This document shows positions 1-8,579 of a stretch of 64,000 bases of DNA, piece after piece. Made by a program: the position numbers and the translations under genes. Source of the DNA: Brevibacterium jeotgali (GTDB taxonomy: Bacteria; Actinomycetota; Actinomycetes; Actinomycetales; Brevibacteriaceae); assembly GCF_900169175.1 (NCBI RefSeq), contig NZ_FXZM01000007.1, positions 62,001 through 126,000 on the forward strand, written 5' to 3'. The notes under the pieces are model-generated. The model saw only the letters and a list, made by a program, of their open reading frames with translations. It ran no database searches and was not told the DNA's origin. Positions within the stretch are counted from its first letter, which is position 1. Each line of letters opens with the position of its first letter.

Positions 1-224
1 GCAGAGGCCCTTCTTTGTGGATTTCCATGCTGCACGCAGAGGTGACTGTTCCGCCGCGATGAGCTGTGCACGGGCTCCATGGGGTGGGCGGTAACCGATC
101 CCGGAGTGGAGTCGGTGCGAGTTGCACCCGCCGCCCATGATGACGTCGCTGCCATCACCTCGACGAGGCCCTCCCGGTCGTGACGATCGATCAGCTCACC
201 CTTGTAGACGGAGTTCAGCGGATC
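1..224 (-). pseudogene. IS3-family transposase (OrfB) C-terminal remnant
   Basis: Read leftward, one frame gives LNSVYKGELIDRH followed by a stretch like the IS3 OrfB/integrase catalytic-core end, and a second frame gives HRLHSGIGYRPP, the usual closing motif of these transposases. The two pieces are joined by a frameshift near position 130, so no intact protein can be made. The rest of the element would lie left of the window or has been lost. It directly abuts the broken DUF302 fragment, which suggests a transposition or recombination scar. The family assignment rests on motif recognition only. Confidence 0.6.
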
Positions 225-534
225 GGGTCGGAGTCAGGGCGTGCGAGGCCTGTGTGGCCGAGGCTGGTCAGGGCGGCGCGCAGGCGGGTGTCGGCGTCGT
301 CGGCGACCTCACGGACCTGGGGGCTGTCGCTGAGGCGGACCATGGTCTGGGGGTCGATGGCCTCGATGAGGGTGTGGTCGTCGCCGGGGCTGCGGCGGAC
401 CAGGACGTTGCAGGGCAGCAGGGCCCGAGCTGGGGTTCGGCGGCCAGGGCGCGGCTGGCCAGGGTCGGGCTGCAGGCCCCGAGGATCACGTAGTCGCCGA
501 GGCTCGCGGCGGCCTCGGGGCCGAGCTTGGGTTC
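215..534 (-). pseudogene. DUF302 domain protein, truncated and frameshifted
   Basis: Translation from about 534 down gives LGPEAAASLGDYVILGACSP and then LASRALAAEPQLG, the typical DUF302 core. After about position 430 the frame must shift by one base to continue as ALLPCNVLVRR and then TLIEAIDPQTMV, the conserved second half. A stop codon at 535-537 removes the N-terminal third. The gene is therefore both truncated and frameshifted. DUF302 proteins often sit next to CsoR-type repressors, rhodaneses and TauE permeases, so this was probably a member of the neighbouring operon. The single-base shift should be checked against reads, because a sequencing error could explain that part but not the missing start. 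Confidence 0.75.
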
Positions 535-558
535 TCAGCCTGCCCGAGACAGGGCCGG

Positions 559-849
<291 letters not shown>

Positions 850-851
850 CT

Positions 852-888
852 ATACCCCCCCGGGTGTCTTGCATACCCCCAGGGGTAT
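852..888. promoter_or_regulatory. Tandem CsoR/CstR-type operators
   Basis: The 192-base divergent region between the repressor and the rhodanese gene holds two C-tract/G-tract palindromes. ATACCCCCAGGGGTAT at 873-888 is symmetrical except at its centre. ATACCCCCCCGGGTGT at 852-867 is a weaker copy one to two helical turns away. This is the form expected for CsoR-family binding sites, and the position fits repression of both divergent units. Confidence 0.8.
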
Positions 889-1008
889 CATGCATACTGG
901 ATCGAGACAGGCTCTGCCTGTGATCGGATCCCCGCTGGACAGCCCGGCTTCGGCCTGAGCGCCGCGGTTCCGTCCCCCCTGATGTCCCCGATCCGTTGAG
1001 GAGTAGAC

Positions 1009-1305
1009 ATGCCCGAGATCACCATTGCCGAGGCCGATGAGCGCCGGGCCCAGGACCAGGTTCTGGATGTGCGCGAGCATTCCGAGGTCGTCGAGGGGAT
1101 GATCCCCGGCGCGCTGCACATTCCCATGGGCCAGCTGGGTTCCCGGCTGCAGGAGCTGGACCGGTCCCGCCCGGTGATCGTGGTGTGCCGCAGCGGCAAC
1201 CGCAGCGCCCGGGTGGCCGAGGCACTCGATCAGGCCGGTTACACCGCTGACACCATGGCCGGCGGGATGGTCGCCTGGCAGGGCGCCGGTCTGCCGGCCC
1301 ACTGA
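1009..1305 (+). CDS. Single-domain rhodanese
   Basis: This 98-residue protein is a single rhodanese (sulfurtransferase) domain. It contains LDVREHSEV near the N-terminus, the PGALHIPM motif, and the active-site loop CRSGNRS with catalytic Cys60, followed by AGGMVAWQ. Single-domain rhodaneses carry persulfide sulfur between donors and acceptors such as thiols, sulfite or partner proteins in the cytoplasm. A GAGGAG ribosome site precedes the ATG. It is the first gene of a unit with the permease and thioredoxin and lies just downstream of the tandem operators, so it is probably derepressed by reactive sulfur species. Confidence 0.9.
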   Translation: MPEITIAEADERRAQDQVLDVREHSEVVEGMIPGALHIPMGQLGSRLQELDRSRPVIVVCRSGNRSARVAEALDQAGYTADTMAGGMVAWQGAGLPAH

Positions 1306-1356
1306 GCCCGGCCCCCGACCGATGACTGCTGACCGCCGACTGACAAGGACGCTGCC

Positions 1357-2229
1357 ATGACGCTCACCCTTCTTCTGACCCTGCTGCTCTCGGTGCTGAT
1401 CGGTCTCTCCCTGGGCCTGCTCGGCGGCGGCGGATCGATCCTCACCGTGCCGATCCTGACCTATGTCGCCGGCCTGGATCCCAAGGAGGCGATCGCCGCG
1501 TCCCTGTTCGTCGTCGGGGTCACTTCCGCCTTCAGCGCCATCACCCACGCCCGCAACCAGCGGGTCAAGTGGCGCACTGGGCTGATCTTCGGCGCCGCCG
1601 GCATGGCCGGCGCCTTCGGTGGCGGCCTCCTGGGTGGGTACATCCCCGGTACCGTCCTGATGATCGCATTCGCCTTGATGATGGTGGCCACCTCGGTGGC
1701 CATGATCCGTGGCCGCAGGAACAAGGCCGCGACGCGCCACGAGGGCGAGCTCCCGGTCCTCAAGGTCCTCATCGAGGGCCTGGTCGTCGGCCTGGTCACC
1801 GGCCTGGTCGGCGCCGGCGGCGGCTTCCTCGTCGTCCCGGCCCTGGCCCTGCTGGGCGGGATGTCCATGCCCGTGGCCGTGGGCACCTCCCTGGTGGTCA
1901 TCGCGATGAAGTCCTTCGCCGGACTGGCCGGGTACCTGACCACCGTGTCCCTGGACTGGGTGCTGGTCGGGGCCGTGACCGCCGCCGCGATCGCCGGCTC
2001 GGTGCTCGGGGCCCGGCTGGCCGGGCGGATCCCGGAGGCCGCCCTGCGCAAGGGCTTCGGTGTGTTCGTGCTCATCATGGGCGTCTTCGTGCTGGTCCAG
2101 GAACTGCCCGGCGCCGCCGGGGTGATCGTCGGGGCGGTCGCCGCCCTGGCGGCCGTGGCCGCCGCCGTGTGCTGGTTCGCCGTGCCCAGGTGCCCGATCC
2201 GCACCGCCGGCACCACCAACCTCACCTGA
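1357..2229 (+). CDS. TauE/SafE family sulfite/anion permease
   Basis: The 290-residue product is almost entirely hydrophobic, with about eight membrane segments in two related halves. Each half carries a glycine-rich motif of the family: LGLLGGGGSILTVPIL near residue 22 and GLVTGLVGAGGGFLVVPALA near residue 147. TauE/SafE (DUF81) permeases export sulfite or sulfoacetate-like anions. Next to a rhodanese and a CstR-like regulator, the likely job is export of sulfite or thiosulfate formed during persulfide detoxification. The gene starts 51 bases after the rhodanese stop with an AAGGA ribosome site and is probably co-transcribed. Confidence 0.88.
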   Translation: MTLTLLLTLLLSVLIGLSLGLLGGGGSILTVPILTYVAGLDPKEAIAASLFVVGVTSAFSAITHARNQRVKWRTGLIFGAAGMAGAFGGGLLGGYIPGTVLMIAFALMMVATSVAMIRGRRNKAATRHEGELPVLKVLIEGLVVGLVTGLVGAGGGFLVVPALALLGGMSMPVAVGTSLVVIAMKSFAGLAGYLTTVSLDWVLVGAVTAAAIAGSVLGARLAGRIPEAALRKGFGVFVLIMGVFVLVQELPGAAGVIVGAVAALAAVAAAVCWFAVPRCPIRTAGTTNLT

Positions 2230-2306
2230 GCGTCCCCCACCCCTTCCTGTTCCAGTCGGTCCACACCGACCGCAGACGATCGATCATCACTGACAAGGAG
2301 ACCTCC

Positions 2307-2696
2307 ATGGCCACCATCGACCTCACCGACCAGGACTTCGCCGGCACCATCCAGGACAACGACATCGTGCTCGTGGACTTCTGGGCGGGCTGGTGCGGGC
2401 CCTGCCGCCGGTTCGCCCCCACATACGAGGCCGCCTCGGCCCAGCACCCCGACGTGGTCTTCGCCAAGGTCGACACCGAGGCCGAACAGGCCCTGGCCGG
2501 CGCGGCGGGCATCAGTTCCATCCCCACCCTGATGGCCTTCCGCGAGGGCGTGCTGGTCTTCTCCCAGTCCGGCGTCTTACCGGCGCCCGCCCTCGAACAG
2601 GTCATCACCGCCGTGAAGGACCTGGACATGGCCCGAGTTCACGCCCTCAGAAGGCCCGCCCGTCGTTCAGTCGTCTCGCCGCCCCCTCACCAATGA
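2307..2696 (+). CDS. Thioredoxin
   Basis: The 129-residue protein has a thioredoxin fold with active site WCGPC (Cys30 and Cys33) and the cis-proline region SIPTLMAF. It would reduce disulfides or persulfides in the cytoplasm. The ATG was chosen because an AAGGAG site lies 7 bases upstream and the protein then begins as thioredoxins do. Up to about residue 112 it matches the family, but the tail after DLDMARVHA is Arg/Pro-rich and unlike the usual acidic or Ala-rich end. The original 3' end was therefore probably replaced at a recombination junction near 2645. It closes the sulfur-stress operon, 77 bases after the permease. Confidence 0.85.
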   Translation: MATIDLTDQDFAGTIQDNDIVLVDFWAGWCGPCRRFAPTYEAASAQHPDVVFAKVDTEAEQALAGAAGISSIPTLMAFREGVLVFSQSGVLPAPALEQVITAVKDLDMARVHALRRPARRSVVSPPPHQ

Positions 2697-2855
2697 TGCG
2701 ACGCGTCTCACAGAGGTGATGTACTTCCGTACAAGGACCAGTACCGCGCAGCGCTCGACTCCGCACCGCTCAACAAGGCGCAGCAGGAGGCATTCATCGA
2801 TGGGGCGCAGACGGGCTTCATCGTGGCGAAGAAGCTGGTCGACCCCCTGGCCTGA
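2697..2855 (+). pseudogene. C-terminal gene remnant, heme-oxygenase-like
   Basis: One open frame with no start codon ends at the stop 2853-2855. From 2718 it encodes 45 residues including PYKDQYRAALDSAPLNKAQQ and a final helix ending KKLVDPLA. The pattern (YRxxLDxxPL, then an amphipathic last helix) resembles the end of biliverdin-producing heme oxygenases, though the match is short. The upstream part of the gene is missing and thioredoxin lies in its place, so this marks the right edge of the inserted or rearranged segment. It could instead be the tail of another helical protein. Confidence 0.4.
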
Positions 2856-3310
2856 GGGCGACGGCCCGAAGACGCCGGCGCGACGGAGCGCGACATCGCG
2901 TACCCGCACGACCAGGACGAACCCTACATTCCGCATCGGCTGAACAGCCTGTGGCGAGCGTCTGACCCCGGGTGGCCTCGGCCCGGAGTTCAGCTGTCTC
3001 CAGCCGTCGGTGAGTGAACACGGAGCACCTTGACAGTTATCGATTCGTTATCTTCGCAGTGCGTCACGGGCGAGTCGGCCGTTCCGCATCACAAAGCGGT
3101 AACGACGACACGGAGCGGCTCTCACGCTTCGTTCAGACTTCGTTCCACGCATCCGCTGAACCGCCGCTTCGGCGGCCCGATGCCGCCGAACCGCTTGAAA
3201 CCGGTCTTCCGCGGCTGTCACGGTGGTCCTCGCGTCGACTCGCATCGCTCGCGATCAGCGTGAGCATCGCTCGCGCATTCTGAACCGCTCACTTCACGAA
3301 CGGAGTCCCC
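2856..3310. other. Intergenic region without a recognisable gene
   Basis: I see no convincing coding frame in these 455 bases. The second half has lower GC than its surroundings and holds TTGACA at 3030-3035, a possible -35 element for the secreted-protein gene at 3311, but no well-spaced -10 follows. The leader of that gene would be about 250 bases. I looked for a ydaO-type (cyclic di-AMP) leader, common before actinobacterial wall hydrolases, and could not recognise one. Confidence 0.4.
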
Positions 3311-3889
3311 ATGCCGGATTCGTCGAGGAAGGCCGTCACACGAACGAGCCTTCTAGCCGCCGCACTCACCACCGGAGCCCTGTCCGCAGGCCTCCTCCTC
3401 ACTCCCGCGTCAGCGTTCGCAGCTCCTGCGGACAGCGGCGTCGCATCTGCGGCGGCTGATGTCACGGCCGACGGACTCTCCGAGGAGCAGGTCGACAACG
3501 CCCGGACGATCATCGGCACGGGGAAGGCCGATGACGTGTCCGACGAGGCCCTCACCATCGCACTCATGACCGCGATGCAGGAATCCAGCCTCCAGAATCT
3601 GGACGGCGGCGACCGCGACTCCGCGGGCCTCTTCCAGCAGCGCCCGTCGATGGGCTGGGGCTCGCAGGACGACATCACCGATCCCGTGCACGCGACCCAG
3701 TCGTTCTTCGGCACGAACGACGAGGTCTCCAACCCGGGACTCGAGCAGATCGACGGGTGGGAGGACCTGGCCCCGGGTGCCGCAGCGCAGGCTGTTCAGC
3801 GGTCTGCGTTCCCCGACGCCTACGACCGGTGGGAGGCACTGGCGGAAGAGCTTCTCGAGGAGAACGACGACGTCGATCCCATCGACTGA
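3311..3889 (+). CDS. Secreted transglycosylase-like wall protein
   Basis: The 192-residue product starts with a Sec signal peptide: basic start, hydrophobic stretch LLAAALTTGALSAGLLL, and probable cleavage after AFA near residue 37. The mature part carries a domain common in actinobacterial secreted proteins, with ALMTAMQESSLQN, then DRDSAGLFQQRPSMGWG, and AAQAVQRSAFPDAYDRW. The Glu in QESSL and the GLFQ motif resemble lysozyme-like transglycosylases, so it may act on peptidoglycan, although activity of this family is not well established. A GGAG ribosome site precedes the ATG. The gene is single and ends at a strong convergent hairpin. Confidence 0.75.
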   Translation: MPDSSRKAVTRTSLLAAALTTGALSAGLLLTPASAFAAPADSGVASAAADVTADGLSEEQVDNARTIIGTGKADDVSDEALTIALMTAMQESSLQNLDGGDRDSAGLFQQRPSMGWGSQDDITDPVHATQSFFGTNDEVSNPGLEQIDGWEDLAPGAAAQAVQRSAFPDAYDRWEALAEELLEENDDVDPID

Positions 3890-3965
3890 TCCGACTCGCA
3901 CGCACTCCGCTCCGGACGGCCGGCCCCGGAGACACCTCGGTAGCGCAGCATCGGCCGGCACCGCT

Positions 3966-3997
3966 GAGGACCCTCGCGCTCAGGCGCGGGGGTCCTC
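3966..3997. terminator. Bidirectional hairpin terminator
   Basis: GAGGACCCTCGCGC and GCGCGGGGGTCCTC pair over 14 positions (one wobble) around the 4-base loop TCAG. It lies between two convergent genes, and the stop codon of the leftward gene falls partly in the loop. There is no T-tract, as is usual for hairpins in this window. Confidence 0.65.
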
Positions 3998-4342
3998 GTC
4001 GTCGACGGGAGCAGGCGCTGAGTCATCGGATGCATCGGTCTGTTCGGGGGCCTCGGCGACGTCGTCACCGACGACCGGACCATCGGAATCCCCTGAGGTC
4101 GTGTTGAGGACGCCCACGCCCTGCGCGTCCTCGAGCGCGATGCGCTCCTTCTCCTCATCCGTCAGCGAGTCCTCGCGGGGATAGAGCTGTTCCCAGATGA
4201 TCAGGACGCCGATCGCCACGATGCCGCCCACCGTGCCGCGGGCCAGCGGCCCCCACGGACGGGGCCAGTCGCCGAACCCGGTCGTGGCTGACAGCAGCAG
4301 GAGCACGAGCACGGCGGAGGCGATCGCAACGATGTAACGCAT
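3980..4342 (-). CDS. Small membrane protein with acidic tail, unknown function
   Basis: The 120-residue protein has two hydrophobic segments, about residues 4-22 and 37-54. Between them is a short Trp/Pro-rich loop GDWPRPWGPLARG. A charged stretch after the second segment leads into an acidic, Ser/Ala/Pro-rich and probably disordered C-terminus from about residue 75. I do not recognise a family. The second segment ends IIWEQLYPREDSLTDEEKER, as in small actinobacterial integral membrane proteins of unknown role. It is transcribed toward the secreted wall protein and away from the ArsR-type gene. Confidence 0.6.
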   Translation of the reverse strand: MRYIVAIASAVLVLLLLSATTGFGDWPRPWGPLARGTVGGIVAIGVLIIWEQLYPREDSLTDEEKERIALEDAQGVGVLNTTSGDSDGPVVGDDVAEAPEQTDASDDSAPAPVDDEDPRA

Positions 4343-4435
4343 GACACAATCCTGCCAGCACCGCCCCGGTGGTCCAAACCGCCTCCTGGCATCGGGATGC
4401 GGCGCACTGACGCTGTAGACCCTTTCCGGGAGCGA

Positions 4436-4441
4436 TACGAT
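4436..4441 (+). promoter_or_regulatory. -10 element of a leaderless promoter
   Basis: TACGAT ends 7 bases before the ATG of the ArsR-family gene, which places the transcription start at the A of the start codon. No Shine-Dalgarno sequence lies in the gap. Confidence 0.55.
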
Positions 4442-4448
4442 TCAGCCC

Positions 4449-4901
4449 ATGGCTGATCAGACGCGCGCGTCCCAGGACCGGACCCGGTACTCCCCCGTCG
4501 GCGGAACGGCGGGCAGCGGTCTGCGTCACGGGTCGACGCAGGCTCCGCCTCCGGAGCCCGTCGAGATCTGCGAACCGGAGGTGGGCGAAGTCCCCACGCC
4601 CGCCTACGACGCGGCGGCGATCGATCGGACCGCCGAGGTCTTCAAGGCGCTCGCGGCGAGCTCCCGCCTGCGCATCCTGCTGGTCCTCACCCAGGGCGAG
4701 GCGAGCGTGACGGAGATCGTCGACGAGACGGGACTGTCGCAGCCGCTGGTGTCGCAGCACCTCAAGCAGCTGCGCAGCCTGCACCTCGTCGAGGTCGACC
4801 GCGTGGGTCGCGAGGCGATCTACTCCTTCAAGGACGCGCACGTGTCTCACATCCTCATCGACGCGCTGGATCACGCGCTCGAGCACCCCGAGGACGACTG
4901 A
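4449..4901 (+). CDS. ArsR/SmtB-family metal-responsive regulator
   Basis: The 150-residue protein has a disordered N-terminal extension of about 60 residues, then a winged-helix domain with the recognition helix LSQPLVSQHLKQLRSLHLV and wing EVDRVGREAIYSF. The last helix carries Asp129, His131, His142 and Glu145. This is the spacing of the alpha-5 zinc site of SmtB (Asp-x-His, then His-x-x-Glu eleven residues later), so a zinc or cobalt sensor is likely. ArsR-family repressors release DNA when metal binds. No transporter gene is adjacent, so its target lies elsewhere or it regulates itself. A Cys in the N-terminal extension (EICEPE) may add a ligand. Confidence 0.85.
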   Translation: MADQTRASQDRTRYSPVGGTAGSGLRHGSTQAPPPEPVEICEPEVGEVPTPAYDAAAIDRTAEVFKALAASSRLRILLVLTQGEASVTEIVDETGLSQPLVSQHLKQLRSLHLVEVDRVGREAIYSFKDAHVSHILIDALDHALEHPEDD

Positions 4902-5067
4902 CGCACACGGGGCGGTCGCCCGCGCCTGCTCCCACTCCCGACGGAACGCGCCTGCACGCAGCGCCTTCTCACAGCTGAGTCGACGATCGGGCACGGTGAG
5001 ACGTCACCCGCGCACACGCAGCGTCCCTTTCCTGTGCCGTGGTGACGCCTCAGTGGAAGAGGTCCGC

Positions 5068-6489
5068 TCAGTCGCCCGCTCTGCTCTGTGCGAGCGCGGA
5101 CATCGCAGCGTTGTACCCCGCCATGCCGTGCGCACCCGCACCCGGTGGCGTCGCCGCCGAGCAGAGGAAGAGTCCCGGCACGCCCAGCGAGTACGGATCC
5201 ACGGCGGGCCGGGGCCTGAAGACCAGCTGCATCGCCGAATTCGCGCCCGTGACGATGTCCCCGCCCACGTAGTTCGCATTGCCGGCAGCGACCTCGGTCG
5301 TGGTGCGCACGCTCCGCGCGACGACACGGTCGCGGAAGCCGGGGGCGAAGCGCTCGATCTGATCCTCGATGGCCGTCGTGGCATCCCCGTCATACCCGGC
5401 GGGGACGTGGGCGTAGGCATCGACGGGGTGGACATCGCCGCGCGAACGCCGCGGATCCGCCAGATACTGCTGGCCCAGCAGGACGAAGGGCCGCTCCGGC
5501 ATCCGCCCACGGTTGATCGCGGCCTCCGATGCGGCGATCTCGTCGAAGCTCCCGCCCAGATGAAGCGTGCCCGCACGGCGCGCAGGCCCATAGGTCCACG
5601 GGATCCCACCCTCGACCGCGAAGTTCACGACGAACGCGCCGGGCCCGTGCCGGAATCGGTTCAGACCCCGCGCCACGCGCCCTGGCAGGGCGTCGCCCAC
5701 GATGCGTGCGGCGGCGGCGGGACTGGTGTCGAGCATGACGATGTCCGCTGCGGGCAGGTCGGTCAGCGCGTCGACGCGCACGCCCGTCTCCACCGTCCCT
5801 CCGCTGGCCTCCAGCGCCGCACGCATCGCCTGCGAGATGCTGCGTGACCCGCCTTCGGCCACCGGCCAGCCATACGTGTGCGCGGCGGTTCCCAGTGCCA
5901 TTCCGATCGCTGAGGACAGCAGCGTGTCGAGCGGCCGCAGCGAGTGCGCCGCGACGCCTGCGAAGAGCGCCCGGGCCTCCTCTGTACGCCACAGACGGGC
6001 CACCCATGACGCGGGCGGGCCGGCCAGCGAACCGAACAGACCGAGCTTCAGCGGGTGCTGGGGGATGCGCAGCATCGGCTGCAGGAAGTCGTCCGTGATG
6101 TCCGGGAAGTGCGCGGCCAGCGGCTCGAAGACCTGCCTCCACCGTGCGCCGTCGTCGAACAGATGACGCGCGGTCGTCTGAACGTCCTGCCAGACCGCCG
6201 CCCCGCCGCCCCCGTCCAGCGGGTGTGCGTACTGGACGTCCGGCCGGGCCCAGCGCAGGCCGTGCTCCGCCAGGTCGACCGACCGCGTGAACGCATTGTC
6301 GACGGCGAGCGGGTGGAACCCGGAGCACTCGTCGTGGAGCAGGCCGGGAACGGTGAGTTCTGCAGAGCGCGTGCCGCCGCCCGCTTCGTCCGCCGCTTCC
6401 AGGACGCTGACCTCGGCCCCGTTCCGGGCGAGGGTCACAGCGGCGGCGAGCCCGTTGGGCCCGCTGCCGACCACTATGGCCTTCATCAT
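5068..6489 (-). CDS. FAD-dependent oxidoreductase (phytoene desaturase-like)
   Basis: The 473-residue protein begins with a dinucleotide fold, VVGSGPNGLAAAVTLARNG, followed by the Glu that binds the FAD ribose in VLEA. The end has LFLCSAATPPGAGAHGMAGY, the C-terminal FAD motif of the phytoene desaturase/PYROXD2-like NAD(P)/FAD oxidoreductases. It contains no membrane segments, and no carotenoid genes are nearby, so carotenoid work is unlikely and the substrate is unknown. The gene is the last of a leftward run after the aminotransferase and the HhH-DUF1801 gene, 38 bases after the latter. Upstream CAGGAT lies six bases before the first ATG and may be its own weak leaderless promoter. Confidence 0.85.
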   Translation of the reverse strand: MMKAIVVGSGPNGLAAAVTLARNGAEVSVLEAADEAGGGTRSAELTVPGLLHDECSGFHPLAVDNAFTRSVDLAEHGLRWARPDVQYAHPLDGGGGAAVWQDVQTTARHLFDDGARWRQVFEPLAAHFPDITDDFLQPMLRIPQHPLKLGLFGSLAGPPASWVARLWRTEEARALFAGVAAHSLRPLDTLLSSAIGMALGTAAHTYGWPVAEGGSRSISQAMRAALEASGGTVETGVRVDALTDLPAADIVMLDTSPAAAARIVGDALPGRVARGLNRFRHGPGAFVVNFAVEGGIPWTYGPARRAGTLHLGGSFDEIAASEAAINRGRMPERPFVLLGQQYLADPRRSRGDVHPVDAYAHVPAGYDGDATTAIEDQIERFAPGFRDRVVARSVRTTTEVAAGNANYVGGDIVTGANSAMQLVFRPRPAVDPYSLGVPGLFLCSAATPPGAGAHGMAGYNAAMSALAQSRAGD

Positions 6490-6527
6490 GCCGTCATCCT
6501 GTCACGTCCAGGACCGGTCGGTGCCCC

Positions 6528-7184
6528 TCATGCCACCGCGTCCCACGCGTCGCGGATGAGCGTCTCGAGGACGTCGAGGTCGACGTCCTCCGGCTTGTTG
6601 ATCCACACGCATCCCGCACCGATCCTGTGCTTGCCCAACTGCGCGAGCAGCACGTCGGCACGGGTGGAGCCCTGCAGCCCGTAGAGCGAGATGCTCGCCT
6701 TCCGCGGACTGAACCCCACGAGGAACCAGTCGCCCTCGCGCCCTGACGGCGACACGTAGTGCACGTCGCCGTAGCCGATCATCGTCGGCCCCCACATCAC
6801 CGGCGCCTCACCGGTCACCCGACCGAACACCTCCAGGAGGATGCGGCCGTGCTCCTGTCGGCGCGGCCAGGGCAGCGACTCGATCCAGCCGACCGGGTCG
6901 ACATCCGTCGTGGTCGTCTTCACGTCCGCCGCCGTCTCACCCGTGTGGCCCCGGGTGAGGCTGCCCGTCCTCTGATCGGGTGCCGGCACCTCGCCGCCGA
7001 GGCCCCGCCCGCCTTCTCGCAGCCGCTCCTCGATCCGTTCGAGGGTGCGCGGCCCCATCCCGTGCAGACGTGCGAGTCCCCCGCGGTCGACACCGTCAAG
7101 GGCCTCGAGGTCGTCGTAGCCGGCCGCGACGAGCGCACGCCTGGCGGGGGTCGACAGGCCCGGCACCTCCTCGAAGCGCGTCAC
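6528..7184 (-). CDS. Helix-hairpin-helix and DUF1801 fusion protein
   Basis: The 218-residue protein joins two modules. Residues 1-55 form helix-hairpin-helix motifs of the kind that close nucleic-acid-binding proteins (LARLHGMGPRTLERIEERL). A linker of about 35 residues follows, and residues 95-215 are a DUF1801/YdhG-like domain with a typical WIESLPWPRRQEHGRILLEV start and VMWGPTMIGYG motif. DUF1801 proteins are small and of unknown biochemical role. The pairing with a DNA-binding-type motif is of interest. The start is a GTG 16 bases after the aminotransferase stop, so translation is probably coupled. Confidence 0.8.
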   Translation of the reverse strand: MTRFEEVPGLSTPARRALVAAGYDDLEALDGVDRGGLARLHGMGPRTLERIEERLREGGRGLGGEVPAPDQRTGSLTRGHTGETAADVKTTTTDVDPVGWIESLPWPRRQEHGRILLEVFGRVTGEAPVMWGPTMIGYGDVHYVSPSGREGDWFLVGFSPRKASISLYGLQGSTRADVLLAQLGKHRIGAGCVWINKPEDVDLDVLETLIRDAWDAVA

Positions 7185-7200
7185 GTCGTCGCCTGCCCGC

Positions 7201-8406
7201 TCAGCTCAGCGAGTTCTGGAAGCGGCGGATCCGGACCAGCGCCTCGGCGATGTTCTCCGGCCCTGCGGCCAGCGACAGCCGGACCGCGTTGTCGCCGTTG
7301 ATCGGGTCGAAGTCCGCGCCCGGCGCCAGTGCGACGCCCTCCGCCTCGAGCAGTCCGGCGCACCAGTCCGACGCGTCGGCGTAGACCCCGAGGACGTCGT
7401 CGATGCGGAAGTACATGTAGAACGCACCGTCGGCCGGGGCCATGTCCTTCCACTGGAGGTCCTCCACCGCGTCGAGCACGTACTGGCGCGCGGTCGCGAA
7501 GCCCTCGACAGCCGCGTCGCACTCCGCATAGGCCTCTTCTGTGAACGCCTCGAGGCACGCGTGCTGTGCCGGCACCGGTGGGCACAGCGACAGATTCCCC
7601 GCGATCGCATCACAGGGTGCGATGAGGTTCTCCGGCAGGATCGCCCAGCCGAGCCTCCAGCCGGTCATCCCCCAGTACTTCGAGAACGAGGAGATGACGA
7701 CGGGGTCGTCACCGCACTCCAGCGCCGAGGTCCCGCGGGAATCCGTGAACGACACACCGTGGTAGATCTCGTCGGAGATGAGGCGCACGCCGTTGGCCTC
7801 GCACCATGCGGTGAGCGCGGCGAGCTCCGGCTTCTCGATCATCGTGCCGGTGGGGTTCGCGGGCGAGGCGAGCATGAGCCCCTTGAGCGGGGCCTGGCTG
7901 TGCGCGGCGTCGAGCATCTCCACCGTCGGCTGGAACCGGACGTCGGGGCCGCAGGGGAGCTCCACGACCTCCACGTCCTGTGCCCGCAGGATGTTGGAGT
8001 ACGCGGGGTAGCCCGGCGTGGCCAGTGCGACGCGATCGCCCGCATCGAAGCTCGCGAGGAACACCATGTCGAAGGCGCCCGAGGACCCGTTCGTCACAGC
8101 GATCCGCTCGATCGGGACGTCGACGCCGTACCAGCGCCTGTAGTGCTCCGCGATCCGTTCCCGCAGCGGGACGATGCCGAAGATCTCCGAGTAGCCCAGG
8201 CCCGTTCCGTCGAGCACGACCTCTGCCGCACGGCGCCGGACGCCGTCGGGTGCCCCCTGGGACGGCTCACCCACGCAGAGCGAGATGACGTCACGGCCCT
8301 GCGACCGCATCTCGAAGACGCGGTTGAGGATGTTCATGACAGCGAACGGGCGCACCGTCGCCGAGCGGCGGGAGGTCGTGGGCTTCACACGTGCAGTCTG
8401 CTCCAT
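7201..8406 (-). CDS. Aminotransferase, class I/II (PLP-dependent)
   Basis: The 401-residue enzyme is a fold-type I aminotransferase. The PLP lysine lies in SSFSKYWGMTGWRLGW, the substrate-binding Arg region near the end, and N/D/Y cofactor contacts in SPANPTG and LISDEIYHG are present. It would transfer amino groups between an amino acid and 2-oxoglutarate or pyruvate; the exact substrate cannot be read from sequence. The open frame extends further upstream, but I chose the ATG at 8406 because the family N-terminus starts there and TAGAGT lies 7 bases before it. It heads a unit with the HhH-DUF1801 and FAD oxidoreductase genes. Confidence 0.88.
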   Translation of the reverse strand: MEQTARVKPTTSRRSATVRPFAVMNILNRVFEMRSQGRDVISLCVGEPSQGAPDGVRRRAAEVVLDGTGLGYSEIFGIVPLRERIAEHYRRWYGVDVPIERIAVTNGSSGAFDMVFLASFDAGDRVALATPGYPAYSNILRAQDVEVVELPCGPDVRFQPTVEMLDAAHSQAPLKGLMLASPANPTGTMIEKPELAALTAWCEANGVRLISDEIYHGVSFTDSRGTSALECGDDPVVISSFSKYWGMTGWRLGWAILPENLIAPCDAIAGNLSLCPPVPAQHACLEAFTEEAYAECDAAVEGFATARQYVLDAVEDLQWKDMAPADGAFYMYFRIDDVLGVYADASDWCAGLLEAEGVALAPGADFDPINGDNAVRLSLAAGPENIAEALVRIRRFQNSLS

Positions 8407-8413
8407 GGGCCCC

Positions 8414-8419
8414 ACTCTA
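8414..8419 (-). promoter_or_regulatory. -10 element of a leaderless promoter
   Basis: TAGAGT on the minus strand ends 7 bases before the aminotransferase ATG. It fits a transcript that starts at the start codon. Confidence 0.55.
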
Positions 8420-8579
8420 GATGTGTGGGACCGCACTCGAGCAGAACCACCGGACAGTCGTGGCCGAGGCCACCCGGGGTCTGACAGAAGAGACCAACTC
8501 ACCTTGCCACAATTCCTTGAAGGGAGCACCGCGCCCCTGAGACGATGAGTCCCCGTCACGAAGAGGAGTTGAGATCACC

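Noticed and set aside
2856..3013. Possible continuation of a gene after the heme-oxygenase-like remnant
   Set aside because: An open frame exists but begins at the remnant's stop codon, has no start codon and no family resemblance.
3030..3310. Possible cyclic di-AMP (ydaO-type) riboswitch upstream of the secreted wall protein
   Set aside because: The long leader and gene type fit, but I could not find the conserved blocks or helices of that riboswitch. A covariance-model search would decide.
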